From: Stromatinia cepivora
Lineage: Eukaryota; Ascomycota; Leotiomycetes; Helotiales; Sclerotiniaceae
Direction of reading: 5' to 3'
Length of the DNA: 64,000 bases
NCBI GenBank assembly: GCA_014898415.1
Contig: RCTD01000008.1
Location: 248,001-312,000 of the forward strand
Position numbers and translations under genes: made by a program. Shown here in pieces: positions 44,963-56,114 of the stretch. Within the stretch, counting starts at the first letter, position 1. Each line of letters begins with the position of its first letter. Below the pieces are notes generated by a model that saw only the letters and a program-made list of their open reading frames with translations, had not been told where the DNA came from and did no database searches.

Positions 44963-46523
44963 TAACTACAGAACTAGAACCTGCAATCTCATAACTCTGG
45001 ATTTGATAAAAAAAACACCAGCATTGCTTCACTTCTGTGAGAATTTCACAAAGTTTTAAAATGGTGGATGGAATGACTAGAAGCTAGCTATCAATAAAAC
45101 TAGCATTCCAATATGTATTCGTAATTCTTGCATATCTTTTGCTATAATTCTTTCTGCAATTTTTCACATTTTCATTTTCACTAGTGGTCTGTCCTTGGTT
45201 TATCCTCAGCCTAGCTTGCCAATCGAAATTCCCAGGTCCTGGGCCACACAAACAATGGCGCCGGGGAGACGGGTGGATCCCTCGCTTGTAGGTTGGTAGC
45301 TCGATCATACATACCGCTGTATGTACTTCGTTTCTGAATACGCTACGAAAGTACTCTTATTAGTATATTTGAGAACAAAATTCAGACAGTTTCTCATTCT
45401 CATTTGCAGCGAAACTGTCTATACTTATTGCGAAACTTGCTGCAACAAACGAGTCGAGGAGCAGCGAAGTTAGGAGGCTCTCTTGAACAACCTGGCAACC
45501 CATTACATCAACCATCTCCAGTAAGTCACGATATCTCTACGCAAGTGTCCCTTGGAACGTTATAACCAGCCGGGAACCTCAAAGATCTATTTCTAGGCCA
45601 CTTAGGCCTAAGATTACGTCAGTGACTTGGGGATCCATAGCGATGTGTTTTTTGGATTTGGAAGAAGTCAGAAATTAGAGATATGTTCCGACTTAAAGGG
45701 CAGATATCAAGTTGTATCCGAGATTTATTTGATGAGCGTGTTTGTAGTTATATTTGTGTGTGGTATTTGGGACTCATGGCTCCCTATATATAGGCAGTAA
45801 GTCAAAAATAGAGAGTGGAGACGAATAGTAATAGATACATTTTCAGTATAATATTAAGGGTACATTCCGATCGATTTTCTGAAATATTGGGAATATTGAC
45901 TCTAATAAAATTATTAGGGCTAATATATATCTGGGTACAAAACTAATATAGTTGGGAAAATAATCGGGGAGTTGAGGATCGATTTCGAAATAAAGATCCC
46001 CCAAATATACTTATCAATGCTAAAAAATTGCCACTGATCACTATATAGAAAAAAGCTCGGATATTTATATAAATATATGTTAGACCTCTAATATTTTATC
46101 AAATTCAATGTCGTATTCAATAAATTTAATTATTTGGCTCAATATATGTTGACCAAAATATCACGTTCAGTTTGATTATACAAGACCCAATATATTGAGC
46201 AATTGTGGTCTACTATTTCAATAAAAAAACGAGCCGAACGCACCCTAGGTTGTGCGTGGCGTTTATATCATTTTTAATCCTGCATGCAAGTGCCGCGCCA
46301 TCAACGACTTCTTCCCACATACATGATCTCTTTCTGAGCTACTCCAATGACCATTTCCCAGATCAAGATCTCGTCCATTTCTTAAACAGTCTAGATATCT
46401 TATCTTGATTAAAGGCAAAAACTTCAGAGGTAAAGAAATGGCTAGCGAAGTAGTCACTATAACAATTTAGTACTATATCTTCCCCTCCTCTGGGTTCTTG
46501 AATTCCTAAACAAAGTACTTACA
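44963..46523. other. AT-rich intergenic region
   Basis: No supported gene. An ATG-led minus frame at 45308-45084 (74 codons, basic) is doubtful. A possible further 3' exon of the ankyrin/CorA gene may lie at 46450-46490. Confidence 0.4.
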
Positions 46524-49040
46524 CATGTATTTGAGCACATAATTCATCGGTAGCTTCCCATTTTTATCCAGGGGAAATCTGTCCATATTGATTGCAAAGA
46601 AGGCGGCCATAAATGACAAAGGAAGCTGAATTAATTAGCCAAGGAAGTATTTGTGCATAGGGCGAAGACATACAAAAACGATTGTGACAACCGTGAAAAT
46701 CATCACAGTTTTCCCTTGTTTTGCTGCCTGTACGGCTCGCAAATCTGCCACAACTGCCTGTTGCTTCTGCTTGAGTTCAAGGAGATCGGTAACCTGGTTA
46801 AGTTGTGAGATATTCTGTGACTTCACATGTTGTCTGGAAATCCCTTACCTCTCGATATATCCTATGTGCTAACTTGCTCATTGGTTCAATCCTCTGTTTG
46901 TAACCATCTATGACAGCATTTCCCGTGGAAGGCACGGCGCCAAGGTGCTCAGGATGCGCTTCAACTGTTCTAGCAATAATTTGGTCCAAGTCCCCAAGAA
47001 CTGCTTGTTGATCCATTGTCAAGGCTTCTAATATCCCAAGCTCATTGCGAATATTCTTGATTGAAAGTAAAACTTCGATCTCAGGTTTGATTCCAAAATC
47101 GAGATTACTAGAGCTGGAAATTCTTGTGCCTAGTGATCTATAGAACTTCTTCAAGCACCGTGTTTCGTCATTACCCTTTGGTTTTGTTAGTCCACCAAAT
47201 AAGGCAAGTGAGGTCTGGAGAATCTTTAGGATGTTCCTCGGCCGAGATCGACTTTGTAGCATCCAAACTAGATTTTGGAACATCTGTTGTTGTATCTGAA
47301 AAAGCTGGCGACGGTGGTGCTGAGGGTAACTTCTCAAATGAGTAACGACGCAGAACACCTTTCATCACAGCCATCTCGCGCTCTCCATCTTCGATCGTGT
47401 CACTCACCACTCTTTTCATTCTCTCAAATTGACTACAAATCTCAAAATCGAGAAAAGGGATATGTATAATCGTTAGCGTCGATGTTTAATTCATATTGCC
47501 ACTCCACTTACGAAAGCCACAACATTTCTTGAAACTTTAGGTTCATTTTTTGTAGAAGAATTCGGATCTGCCATCTGATAATACATTGTTGTCAGCTCGT
47601 GCAAATTGAGACCAGGTATTAATGTCTTCAAATTAAACGGCTTTCATTACCTCAACTTCAAATTCTTGGCACATGTTTCTCATGGATGGGAAACCCGATT
47701 CGGCTGCTGAGGCGGAGCAGTATTGTTGACGACCAACATTTCTTAAGCCAAGTTTGTCTCTTAGGCTCGTACTCAAAAGATTGGGGTCAATACTGCCTTC
47801 CTCGATTAATCGACTTACTAAGTGCTTTTACCATCAGTTGAAGTCTTTCAATGTAGATTGACCGAATCGATGTCATGGCGCATTAGCACTTGACGATCTC
47901 GTCGAAAATAATTCACGGCTAACTGGGATAATACCTCAACCCATTCCATCTGTCACCTACTTAGCAAAATGGAACATTATCGAACGATGTAAGGAAGGAG
48001 CTCTGACATTATTTGCTGAAAGGTGATACCAGCGGAATTTGGGATCTTTGGATTGCGCTTTCGTTTTACCATTCTTCATTTGAGCTTCATCCGCTGTGTT
48101 CATCATATTACTGATGCCTGATCCGTAGATGAGTTCGTATATTGGCGAAGTAAATGTCTCTTGCTCTCCAAATTCGAAGAGGTCTATAATCGTAGCCTTG
48201 AAGGAATTGCAAGCGTAAAATTTAAATGAGACTTTAACAGGTGGACTAATTCTTTTGGGACCTGTCATAACTGACTCTTTGGCAGTCGGAATTAAGAGGC
48301 GTACAGTATCACCAAGTTCTAGCTTGATGTTGGGTCCATACTGCAAGAGCAATTTGATAAGAGCAACATCTTTGGTTGCAACCGCTTTCCATAACGAGGT
48401 CAACCCTTGCGGGTTCCTCGCATCAACATCTGCCCCATTTTCAAGGAGATCTTCGACCATTTCAAGGCTTCTACTTATCTTAGGACTCTTGATCTTCCTG
48501 TAGCTCAAACCCGTCTGCCACATTAATATCATTCTTTGTCCTGGAGGTGGATAATGATTAAGTGCGTACGCAGCTTCGAGGATCTGCGTCTGTTCCAGAT
48601 AAGTGCTGTGTATTTCGTCTTTGAGTTGTATGAGTCAGGATCCGCACCATAATCCAACAGCTGCTTCGGCATGTTTTGAAAACCGGAGTTCACTGCGATA
48701 TATAAGGTCTTGCAACCTTCGGAGTCAATAACTTCCATATCAGCTCCATTTTCAAGAAGGGTCAGTGCCATAGGCTCGTCTCTATTTGCAACAGCGAAAT
48801 GGAGTGGGGTGTTGCCGTTCTCGAGTCCCATCACGTAGGGGTGTCCTTCATTTGCCAATATACGCCCCACCATGGCCGTATTTCCACGCTGAACTTCCTC
48901 AAAGAACTCTTTTTTTTTCCGGTCAAATTTTCGCCATCATGACTGGTGTGCTTTTCAATTGCTGTTGAGTGTGGTGATTTTTCCCCAGAGGAATCACCAA
49001 CACTGCCCATCTCCAAGTCAGCGTCGTCGCAGGTATTCAT
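46524..49040 (-). pseudogene. Ankyrin-repeat protein with CorA-like membrane C-terminus, frame-disrupted
   Basis: The ATG at 49040 leads to ankyrin repeats (ENGNTPLHFAVANRDEPMAL, LLENGADMEVIDSEGCK, LLENGADVDARNPQGLT). Next come FRWYHLSANN/MEWVEVL, the coiled helices SKLAHRIYREVTDLLELKQKQQ, and the CorA-like end GKTVMIFTVVTIVF/LPLSFMAAFF with MNYVLKYM, two membrane segments. Clear introns: GTAAGG..TTAACCAG near 46850 and GTATGT..AATTCAG near 46660. Several one-base shifts are needed, including one in an A9 run at 48910-48918, one near 48637, and others near 47880, 47840 and 47210. Fungal relatives are large ankyrin/CorA-like transporters of unknown role. Either a real pseudogene or poor sequence at homopolymers. 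Confidence 0.75.
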
Positions 49041-50041
49041 GACTTATTGATGCGAGAAACAGATGTCGTAAAGAAGTGTATTACTTCCGCAAAAATCAAA
49101 GTACTCGTATTTATTGTGTTTGGAACATGCGGAGCTGATGAATCTAAGGCTTTTGAAATCGGCGAATAGACGGACGGCGGTGTAGCTGAAACCTCGACGA
49201 CAGCGTAGCTGAAAACTACCGATTTAGAAGGTAGCACCACAGAATTATCCACCCAATCTGGTCAGTGCAAATTAAAGGGTAACATTGTCAGGATTTTTGG
49301 TAAATCAAATGACTTTTCGGAGCTATTCTGACTTATTCCATCAACCAAATCAGCAGACAAGAAGCTTTCGAAAACTTAAGTGGACGAAAGCCATTCTCGC
49401 ACTACGGTTTCAATAAGATCAATTAGATTCTCTACAGAGTATAAAATAACACCTATTTCATGGATGGCTGCATTTCTGTCACGCATCAAAACCAGGCCAA
49501 AAAAAAAGTAGCTGATTGCTGGATAGAAACTGACAAAATTATCTCCAAAAAAACCTGTATGCTACCATTGATTAATTCTAAACTAGCATCTAATATAAAA
49601 CGACCCAGTGCTTCTGACACTGTAATTAGATCTGATATGAAATCATCCCATATGCATCACGCATGTTAGGTCAGGTTATGATGGCGGAGCCTCTTCGATG
49701 CTAATTTCACGCACTAAACGCATTTGCCTCTTGCACAACATTACGAGCACCTCAAGTAGAAGTTCTGCCAGTGGTACGACATTATGCTGAAATCACTAAC
49801 ATCAAACTGGACAGAATACTTTCAGAAAAGACAACAAAGCACACTTGCACCCGGGCTCCTCTACTAATCAGTAAATACTTAACTATCTCAAAGGCCAGAG
49901 TCAATACCCCTAACAGTAACTCCTCAAGTTTCATAACCTCCAAAACCCAACCGATTATCCCAAGCCCCAACCAGAGCCATAAATTCAGCAAAGCGAAGCG
50001 AAAGTATCAAATTTCCTTCCTTGAACGTCGCACCCTAAGTC
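49041..50041. other. Intergenic
   Basis: No convincing gene; frames at 49460-49669 and 49771-50064 lack coding character or splice support. Confidence 0.4.
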
Positions 50042-51190
50042 TCATTCTACCATGTTTGCCCTAACCTCTTCTTCTACCCTGCCAACCCAAACCCAAACCC
50101 GGCGCACCCCCACTCCTCCAAATCCCGCCCCAGGACCTCTACCACATCCCACACCATCCATTCCTCCAGCAACTCCCCCAGCAAATCCTCCCTGTCCACC
50201 ACTACGCGACCGCCCTCTCATATCCACAGGAACATGATGTTTAACTTTTCGATCCATCCCAATCCCCGGATATCTTTATTACCCACTACAGAGGGTGGTC
50301 TTGTAAGACCTCGTCCCTTATGTTGCAATCTCATAGCGTTAATTGGATGATCTATGGGAGTGTTTGTGTTAGTTTTATTAATCTGGATATGGCTAGTTTG
50401 CACTTCAAACCCATGAGATTTGCGATTGGATGATATTCATTCGGACTACTACAATGACATCTTCAATATCCTAATCTCAAATACCCAATCCACAAAGTCT
50501 TAGGCTAAGACCTTGCGATCCCAAGTCCTAAAACCACGTACCTACTTACCCATATATATATAACACACAAAAAAGAGATAAAAAAATCACACTCACTAAT
50601 AAGCCAGTCCGGCGGCACATAACCAGGATTTCTAAATGCTCCTTGACGAAGTAGATTAGATATCTCCATTCGTTGTTGTTGTAATTTTTGTCGTTGTTCT
50701 TGTATATAATTCGGGTTATTTGCCATTCTGCTATTTGCAGCTTGTAGGCTGCGCAACGGTTACCCGCAGGACGGATAATAGCTTTGATAGATAATCCACA
50801 GAACAGATTATCCGCGGATATCCATGGATGACGGATAATTTATATGCAGCCTAGCGGCTTGGATATATGGATTTGGAGTTTCCACCGCTGTTGCCGTATG
50901 CATTTTGAAGGGGAAATTCTGAGAAGCGGAGCCTGAAAAGCCCCTCCAAACCCCGTGTTTATATGCTGAGAAACTCCACCTCCACCACCACTACCATACC
51001 CAATTTGCCGGGTTAAATTCCGAGTAATAATTCGAGTAGCAAGTCATGAAGGAATATAATCATTTCCATTATTAGCAACACTTTTTAATCCTACCTGATT
51101 AGGTACATATCCTCCATTAGAGTTAGAAGTTTGAGGGAATCCCGCGGCGCTCCCCTGAGCAGCACCCGTCGCCTGAGCAGGTGAATGAAC
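50042..51190 (-). pseudogene. Gly/Gln-rich gene split by a TIR element
   Basis: Upstream pieces (51190-50855) read PAQATGAAQGSAAGF, GGYVPNQVGLKSV, then TGA near 51016, then TRQIGYGSGGGGGVSQH. Across the inserted element at 50747-50851 the coding look resumes (LQAANSRMANNPNYIQEQ, RQKLQQQRMEISNLLRQGAF, NPGYVPPDWL) and reaches a GTGAGTG donor near 50605. A Gly/Arg-rich block (DMRGRSRSGGQGGFAGG) at 50257-50042 is probably a later exon. RGG-like and Q-rich segments suggest an RNA-binding or regulatory protein (weak inference). The nonsense codon, apparent shifts and insertion make it non-functional. Confidence 0.45.
50747..50851. mobile_element. Short TIR (MITE-like) element, 105 bp, TA target duplication
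   Basis: It begins GGCTGCGCAACGG and ends ATGCAGCC, flanked by TA at 50745-50746 and 50852-50853. The first 24 bases equal the left end of the 44294 element, and the right half matches that element's right end with mostly transition differences, so it is a shorter member lacking the AT-rich filler. Confidence 0.75.
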
Positions 51191-52054
51191 CCAAAACTAA
51201 CAGGCATGAAAAACTCTATTCACGCGGTCTAATACAACAACATAACATATCTTTAACTATGCGACTGGTGCTATCAAACCATATACCATATACCATACTA
51301 CCATACTACCATACTATAGTTTTCTTAAGTAGCTCATATAGTGATTCGTGAAACCGACGCGAGAAACAACTCCAGTACACATCTCCTCAATGCCCCCGCA
51401 GAAATTTCGTATTCATAATTAACATTCAATACCACGCAACAAATCCCCAATAACTTTCCTGTAATGAAAAGAAAAGAAATACTAGAATTTCAAAAACGTA
51501 ATAATGAACAAAAGATAAAAGCAATCGGAAACTCAATTCATCGAGAAAAAAAAAGAGATATCAATATTCACCCCTTAATTTAAACGAGAGACTAATTTTG
51601 CTCTCCACATGTATAAAAGAGGAAAAATAAACAATTGAAAAATGAAAATTAATTCAACAATTAGTTATTACTATTTAAGCGAATATTCCCCCTTGAATCT
51701 AAATATCCGCTGTTAGACTATTAGGAGCCTAACTTATAAGGCATACACTTTATATATACAATGAGACCTTGTACCTAGAATCTCTTCACCGCTCTCTTGA
51801 TATCTAAAATCTTTATTATGTTCATATTATTCGTAAAATTACATCTCCAACCTCCAACCTCCAACCTCCAATCTCTAAATTCTATTCCATTCCTACCCAT
51901 ATAACATTATCTTCCTCCAATTCCAAGAATACTCACATTCTTAAACTTATCCAAATATAATCCAATTATAATTCTCAAGTGCTTAAATATATATTTAGAA
52001 ATTCATTCTCAAATCTAATAAAACATTGAATGAACATCGTCTTGAATTTATATA
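51191..52054. other. AT-rich region with microrepeats
   Basis: Contains CATACTAC-type repeats at about 51284-51316 and (CCTCCAAC)n at about 51846-51876. No gene. Confidence 0.5.
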
Positions 52055-52059
52055 ATAAG

Positions 52060-53736
52060 TGTTACGAGATACACATGATCGCGTCCGATCGGGCTAGTAC
52101 GGTACTAAGCTTCGAGTCGATCATATATATAGCTTTATAATACACTCTCTTTAGTTTTATAACTTTTAATTCTAAGATTGATCTCTAAATATTCATTGGG
52201 TTCGTTATATTATTAAAAGCTTTTCCAGATAAAAAATGAAATAACATTTATATATACTTATACACACTTTATTTGCTCCTGTTTAAACATATCGCTTCTA
52301 CTTTCTCGCCTGTATATAGATCTTTTTAATACTATTCGAAAATGTTATCTTTTTTCTTACCTTTAATTTCTAAGCTATAAATTACAATTCGATAAATCTT
52401 GTGATTACAGAATTTTGTAACAAAATGATTCATTAATAGAATGAAATCTTATTCCTATATTCCCTAATTCTCGAATACATTCCTACTGTTTATACTCCTT
52501 TTCATCCAAAACCCTCTCTCCCTAATCCTGAAAAGTTCAATAATAATTCTCAAAAGTTCGATATTTGGTTTCCCTTGATTCGAACGAAACTATAAATAAA
52601 TAGTATTGCGATTGATAACTCTACAACTCAATTTTACTATATTTATCTTAATCTCGAATCTCATATACAAATTATAATACTACTTTAGCTTTCTTTTTTT
52701 AATCAAAACATTCCTTTAAATCATACAACAATCCTAAATCAATTTATACACATTTACAACAATCCAAATAAAATTCAAGAAACTAAAAACAAGTTATTCA
52801 TTCTCAAACAAGAAACCGATTTTCTATATACCTATATTGTAAAATTCGAAAAAATTCTTTATAAAACTAAAAATCAGAATTGACCCGATTCGAATAAGAT
52901 TTCAATCTTTCGCAATAAACTCAATACTATTCTTAAAAATCATCTTTCTCAATAATTTTCTCTTTTCTGTTTTTATCCCGATTTTGTTCAAGTTATACAA
53001 CAATTAGCTACTCGCACAACGAATGGATTCCCTACATCATTTTATTTTAATGAATCTAGAATCCCACATATATTACAAAATCCATTCCATTCTCGGAACT
53101 ACAATTTAATAAACATTAGCAATCTTAATATCATTGGTATCTTTAACCCTTTTGATATTCAATCGAACAAGCCCGATTATACCCTGATTCTACTCTGTAT
53201 ACAAGTACCCGAGTTTTCCCCTTCTGAAAGAACTCTTTTGTGTAAGCAAAATAAATATATACAATATAGAAGTATTTCCTATTGAATACAAGTCTATCCA
53301 CTAGATCCACATCAAGGAGCCCGAGATTGATAAAAGTCTATTCTAATTATTACACTGACTATTGAATCCGAGATCGATAATAATAAAGATTTAGAAGAAA
53401 TAATCAATAATCGATATTTTGAAGATCGCTTGAAGGAGATATATAATACAGTAGATGCATATTCGTTAACTGTAATGCAATCCATACATCAGACATTTTT
53501 ATCAAAAGAAGATTAGTGATCATTTTTATACTTAAATCATTCGTTTAAAGTGAATTCGGAACGAATTTTTCAAAAGGAAGAAGTAATATTACAAAATACA
53601 CATGATCGTATCTGATCAAACTAATACAGTACTAAATTTCGAATCGATTATATATATAGCTTTGTAGTACACTCTCTTTAGCTCTATAGCTTTTAATTCT
53701 AAGATTGATCTCTAAACGCTCGTTGGGTTCGTCACA
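52060..53736. mobile_element. LTR retroelement relic, 1677 bp, two 150-bp LTRs
   Basis: LTR1 is 52060-52209 (starts TGTTACGAGATACAC) and LTR2 is 53587-53736 (starts TATTACAAAATACAC, ends GGGTTCGTCACA). They are equal in length and align without gaps. Flanks are ATAAG at 52055-52059 and ATAAG at 53737-53741, a 5-bp target duplication. A polypurine tract (AAAAGGAAGAAG) lies just before LTR2. The 1377-bp interior is extremely AT-rich with no gag or pol frame. LTR differences are transitions, several in the C/G-to-T/A direction in LTR2, as RIP would leave. Confidence 0.88.
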
Positions 53737-53741
53737 ATAAG

Positions 53742-54146
53742 TCTTATAAAAGAGTCATTAAAAAAAAATAAGACTTTCTTCTAGTTTTAGTTAATGTTAT
53801 ATAGAATAAGTATAAATAAAAGAATATTTTATAAGACAAGAGTTCATGATGAGATTCTACATCGATTGATATTGCTTATTCCTTGAGAGAATAACGAGAA
53901 ATACCGTCTGGTTATTGTATACGTTCATGAAATATGTTTGATCTCCCTCTCGTCTTCAATATATATGTAAACCTTATGATCTAACTCATCAATCCCATCC
54001 CTCATATCCCTATCCCTATCCCTATCCTTCAACACCAACCATATCATAAGTGAACGCCACCAAACTCCATCCAGTCTAGTATTGATTAAAAGAAGTCATC
54101 GTACTTTGTCTTCCTCTGCCACGCCCCCCAAAATAACAACACCACC
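53742..54146. other. Intergenic
   Basis: A short (CCTATC)n-type repeat at about 54000-54026; otherwise nothing. Confidence 0.5.
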
Positions 54147-54755
54147 CTAACCAAATTTCCTCGTTCCACCTTTCTCCCCACCATGAACCGTGGCCCCAGC
54201 ATTTCCCTTCCCTTTACTTTCTGCACCCTTTCCATCCTTCGCCTTACTCTTCTTCCCTACCCCCAATAACTCCAAATGGCCCGCTTTCGCACCGAGAGTT
54301 TTTTCCGTCATGGCTGTTAAACCTGCCGAGTGTTTCTATTTGCAGAGTTTATTAGCAAAGACTTTTTCTTTTTTTTTTAAAGAAAACTCGCGCTTCATCC
54401 CCTTCCTCAAGTAGTAAATAATTAATTCGAAATCAGACAGGTACTTAAACTCGTCAAAGAAGCCTCAACTCTTTCGAGGAAGCCACTAGGAAAGCCATGC
54501 ATATGTAAGTGCGTCATCATATTTCTTCCCCTTTCTCCCTCTGTGCTCTCCCAATTTTCCAATTTTCCACCTTACGCAAAAACAAAACACCCCACTAACC
54601 TTCCTCAACCCCTCACTCCTCCTCAACCCCTCCCTCTTCGCCTTGATAACCCTCTGCCCCTTCTTCGGTCCCAACGCCGCTTTTTTCCCCACCCCATTCG
54701 CTCTATTCCCACCCGCCAACGCACTTTTACTTGATTTGAGCGCGCCTTGTACCAT
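54147..54755 (-). CDS. UPF0390/DUF2462 family small basic protein
   Basis: Exon 1 (54755-54600) and exon 2 (54335-54147) are joined at phase 0 by a 264-nt intron (GTTAGT..AAATAG), giving 114 residues. It begins MVQGALKSSKSALAGG and has GPKKGQRVIKAK, then SAGLTAMTEKTLGAKAGHLELL, the conserved family pattern, with a Lys/Gly-rich tail. The family includes the human Leydig cell tumour 10-kDa protein homologue; it is a small basic protein of unclear, probably nucleolar role. The intron is the longest in the window. Several apparent plus-strand frames over the locus are shadows. Confidence 0.85.
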
Positions 54756-56114
54756 TTTGCCGTGCCGCTCTTCCTTTGCTGCTGATTTGAGTGGTTCTTG
54801 GGATATTATTATTGTAATGTTATGCCTTGGGCTGTGTGCGCTTCGATGTGGAAGTGATGGAGGATATTTCGTTCCGGAACCAAGTATTTCAATTCATTCT
54901 TCAAGGGAATAAGTTTGGAAACAATCGATAATGGACAATTGATAATACGTCCGATAGAATATGCGCGGCAACGTATTGGAATCGTATTCGTGCGTGGAGT
55001 TTCTCCTCCAAATATATTGTTTTGTAATGCCTTGTTGTTCGTCAACTCAAGTAAGGCTTTTTCAAATATTTTTTTGGTCGAAAGAGGTGGAGAAACAATT
55101 TTGCGGAGTGCGGCCGCTAGTGTTTGTTCTTTTCTTGGCATTTCGTTGGAGTGTTTTTAAGCCTCCTATTTTTTTGGATTTTTATCACATTAACACTTTG
55201 TGTCCATCATTTCAAGGCTCATTTTCATTTAGTTTTAATATCATATCATATATTCATTTCATTTCATAATCTAAGAATTTTAATTTTCGAAACATTTTTG
55301 CATAAGCTCTCTTGCATCTCTCATCATACTTCTCTGCCGAATCTCCTCCAACCTATCAGCCTGGATACTCACTCAAATGTGCCACTCGTATGCTTTTGAG
55401 CTCTGTCAAAAGTTTTTACCACCACGCCTAAGCTACTGCAACGATGCCCGCCAGCTCATACCGATTGCAGCCAGTGGACCCAAACGCAACACCATTACTT
55501 CAACCACGTTGCACCTGCCCTGCAACTTACAGGCCTCAACCCAAGAAACTATATCATCATAATTAAAATGGAAATAAGACATAACCAAGCCATAAGCATA
55601 AGCATAAGCGTAATTCAATCCAGGAAACCTTGACTGTTGAGGAAACTAAGTCGAAAAGAATCTGAAATTCACTCATCATCAGTCGTCCAATCAATGACCC
55701 ATTCAATCCTGAAACATCCATTATCCATCATCCATACATTTATCCATTCTATAGCCACGTGAGTCATGATGAATGGAATGATTAACGAAACATCCAAGCC
55801 TGCTTGATGCAACCCCGTCGAAAGGAAACACGTGAGAAAAAAGCAGTGCAAAAATAAAGAGAAAGCATCAAATACAGAAAAGTACATGCAGAAAAGCAAA
55901 CCAAACGGAAAAGCAGAAAAAACATTATTTCTTTCCTTCATAATACATGTATCGGCCGTAATTTTTGTTGCTTTTTCATTCAGATGGTGGTGGTGATCCC
56001 ACCATGTCCAGAAATCGTCCCGATGTGCCGGTGTTTTTCGTTGGCGGAAATTCTTAAAATCATTCATTCATCCCGGGTATATCCATCCTCAAATCGTAAT
56101 CGTTCCCTCTTCCT
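54756..56114. other. Intergenic
   Basis: No gene supported. (CATAAG)n repeat at about 55590-55610. Low-complexity T-rich stretches around 55170-55280. Confidence 0.5.

Noticed and set aside
50052..50237. Pro-rich 61-codon plus-strand protein
   Set aside because: The minus strand encodes a Gly/Arg-rich segment typical of RGG regions; the plus frame is the complement.
53995..54026. Telomere-like CCCTAT repeats
   Set aside because: The unit is CCTATC with about three copies, not the fungal TTAGGG array, and is internal.
54190..54912. Plus-strand frames over the UPF0390 gene
   Set aside because: They are antisense of the Lys-rich minus-strand gene, giving Pro/Phe-rich shadows.
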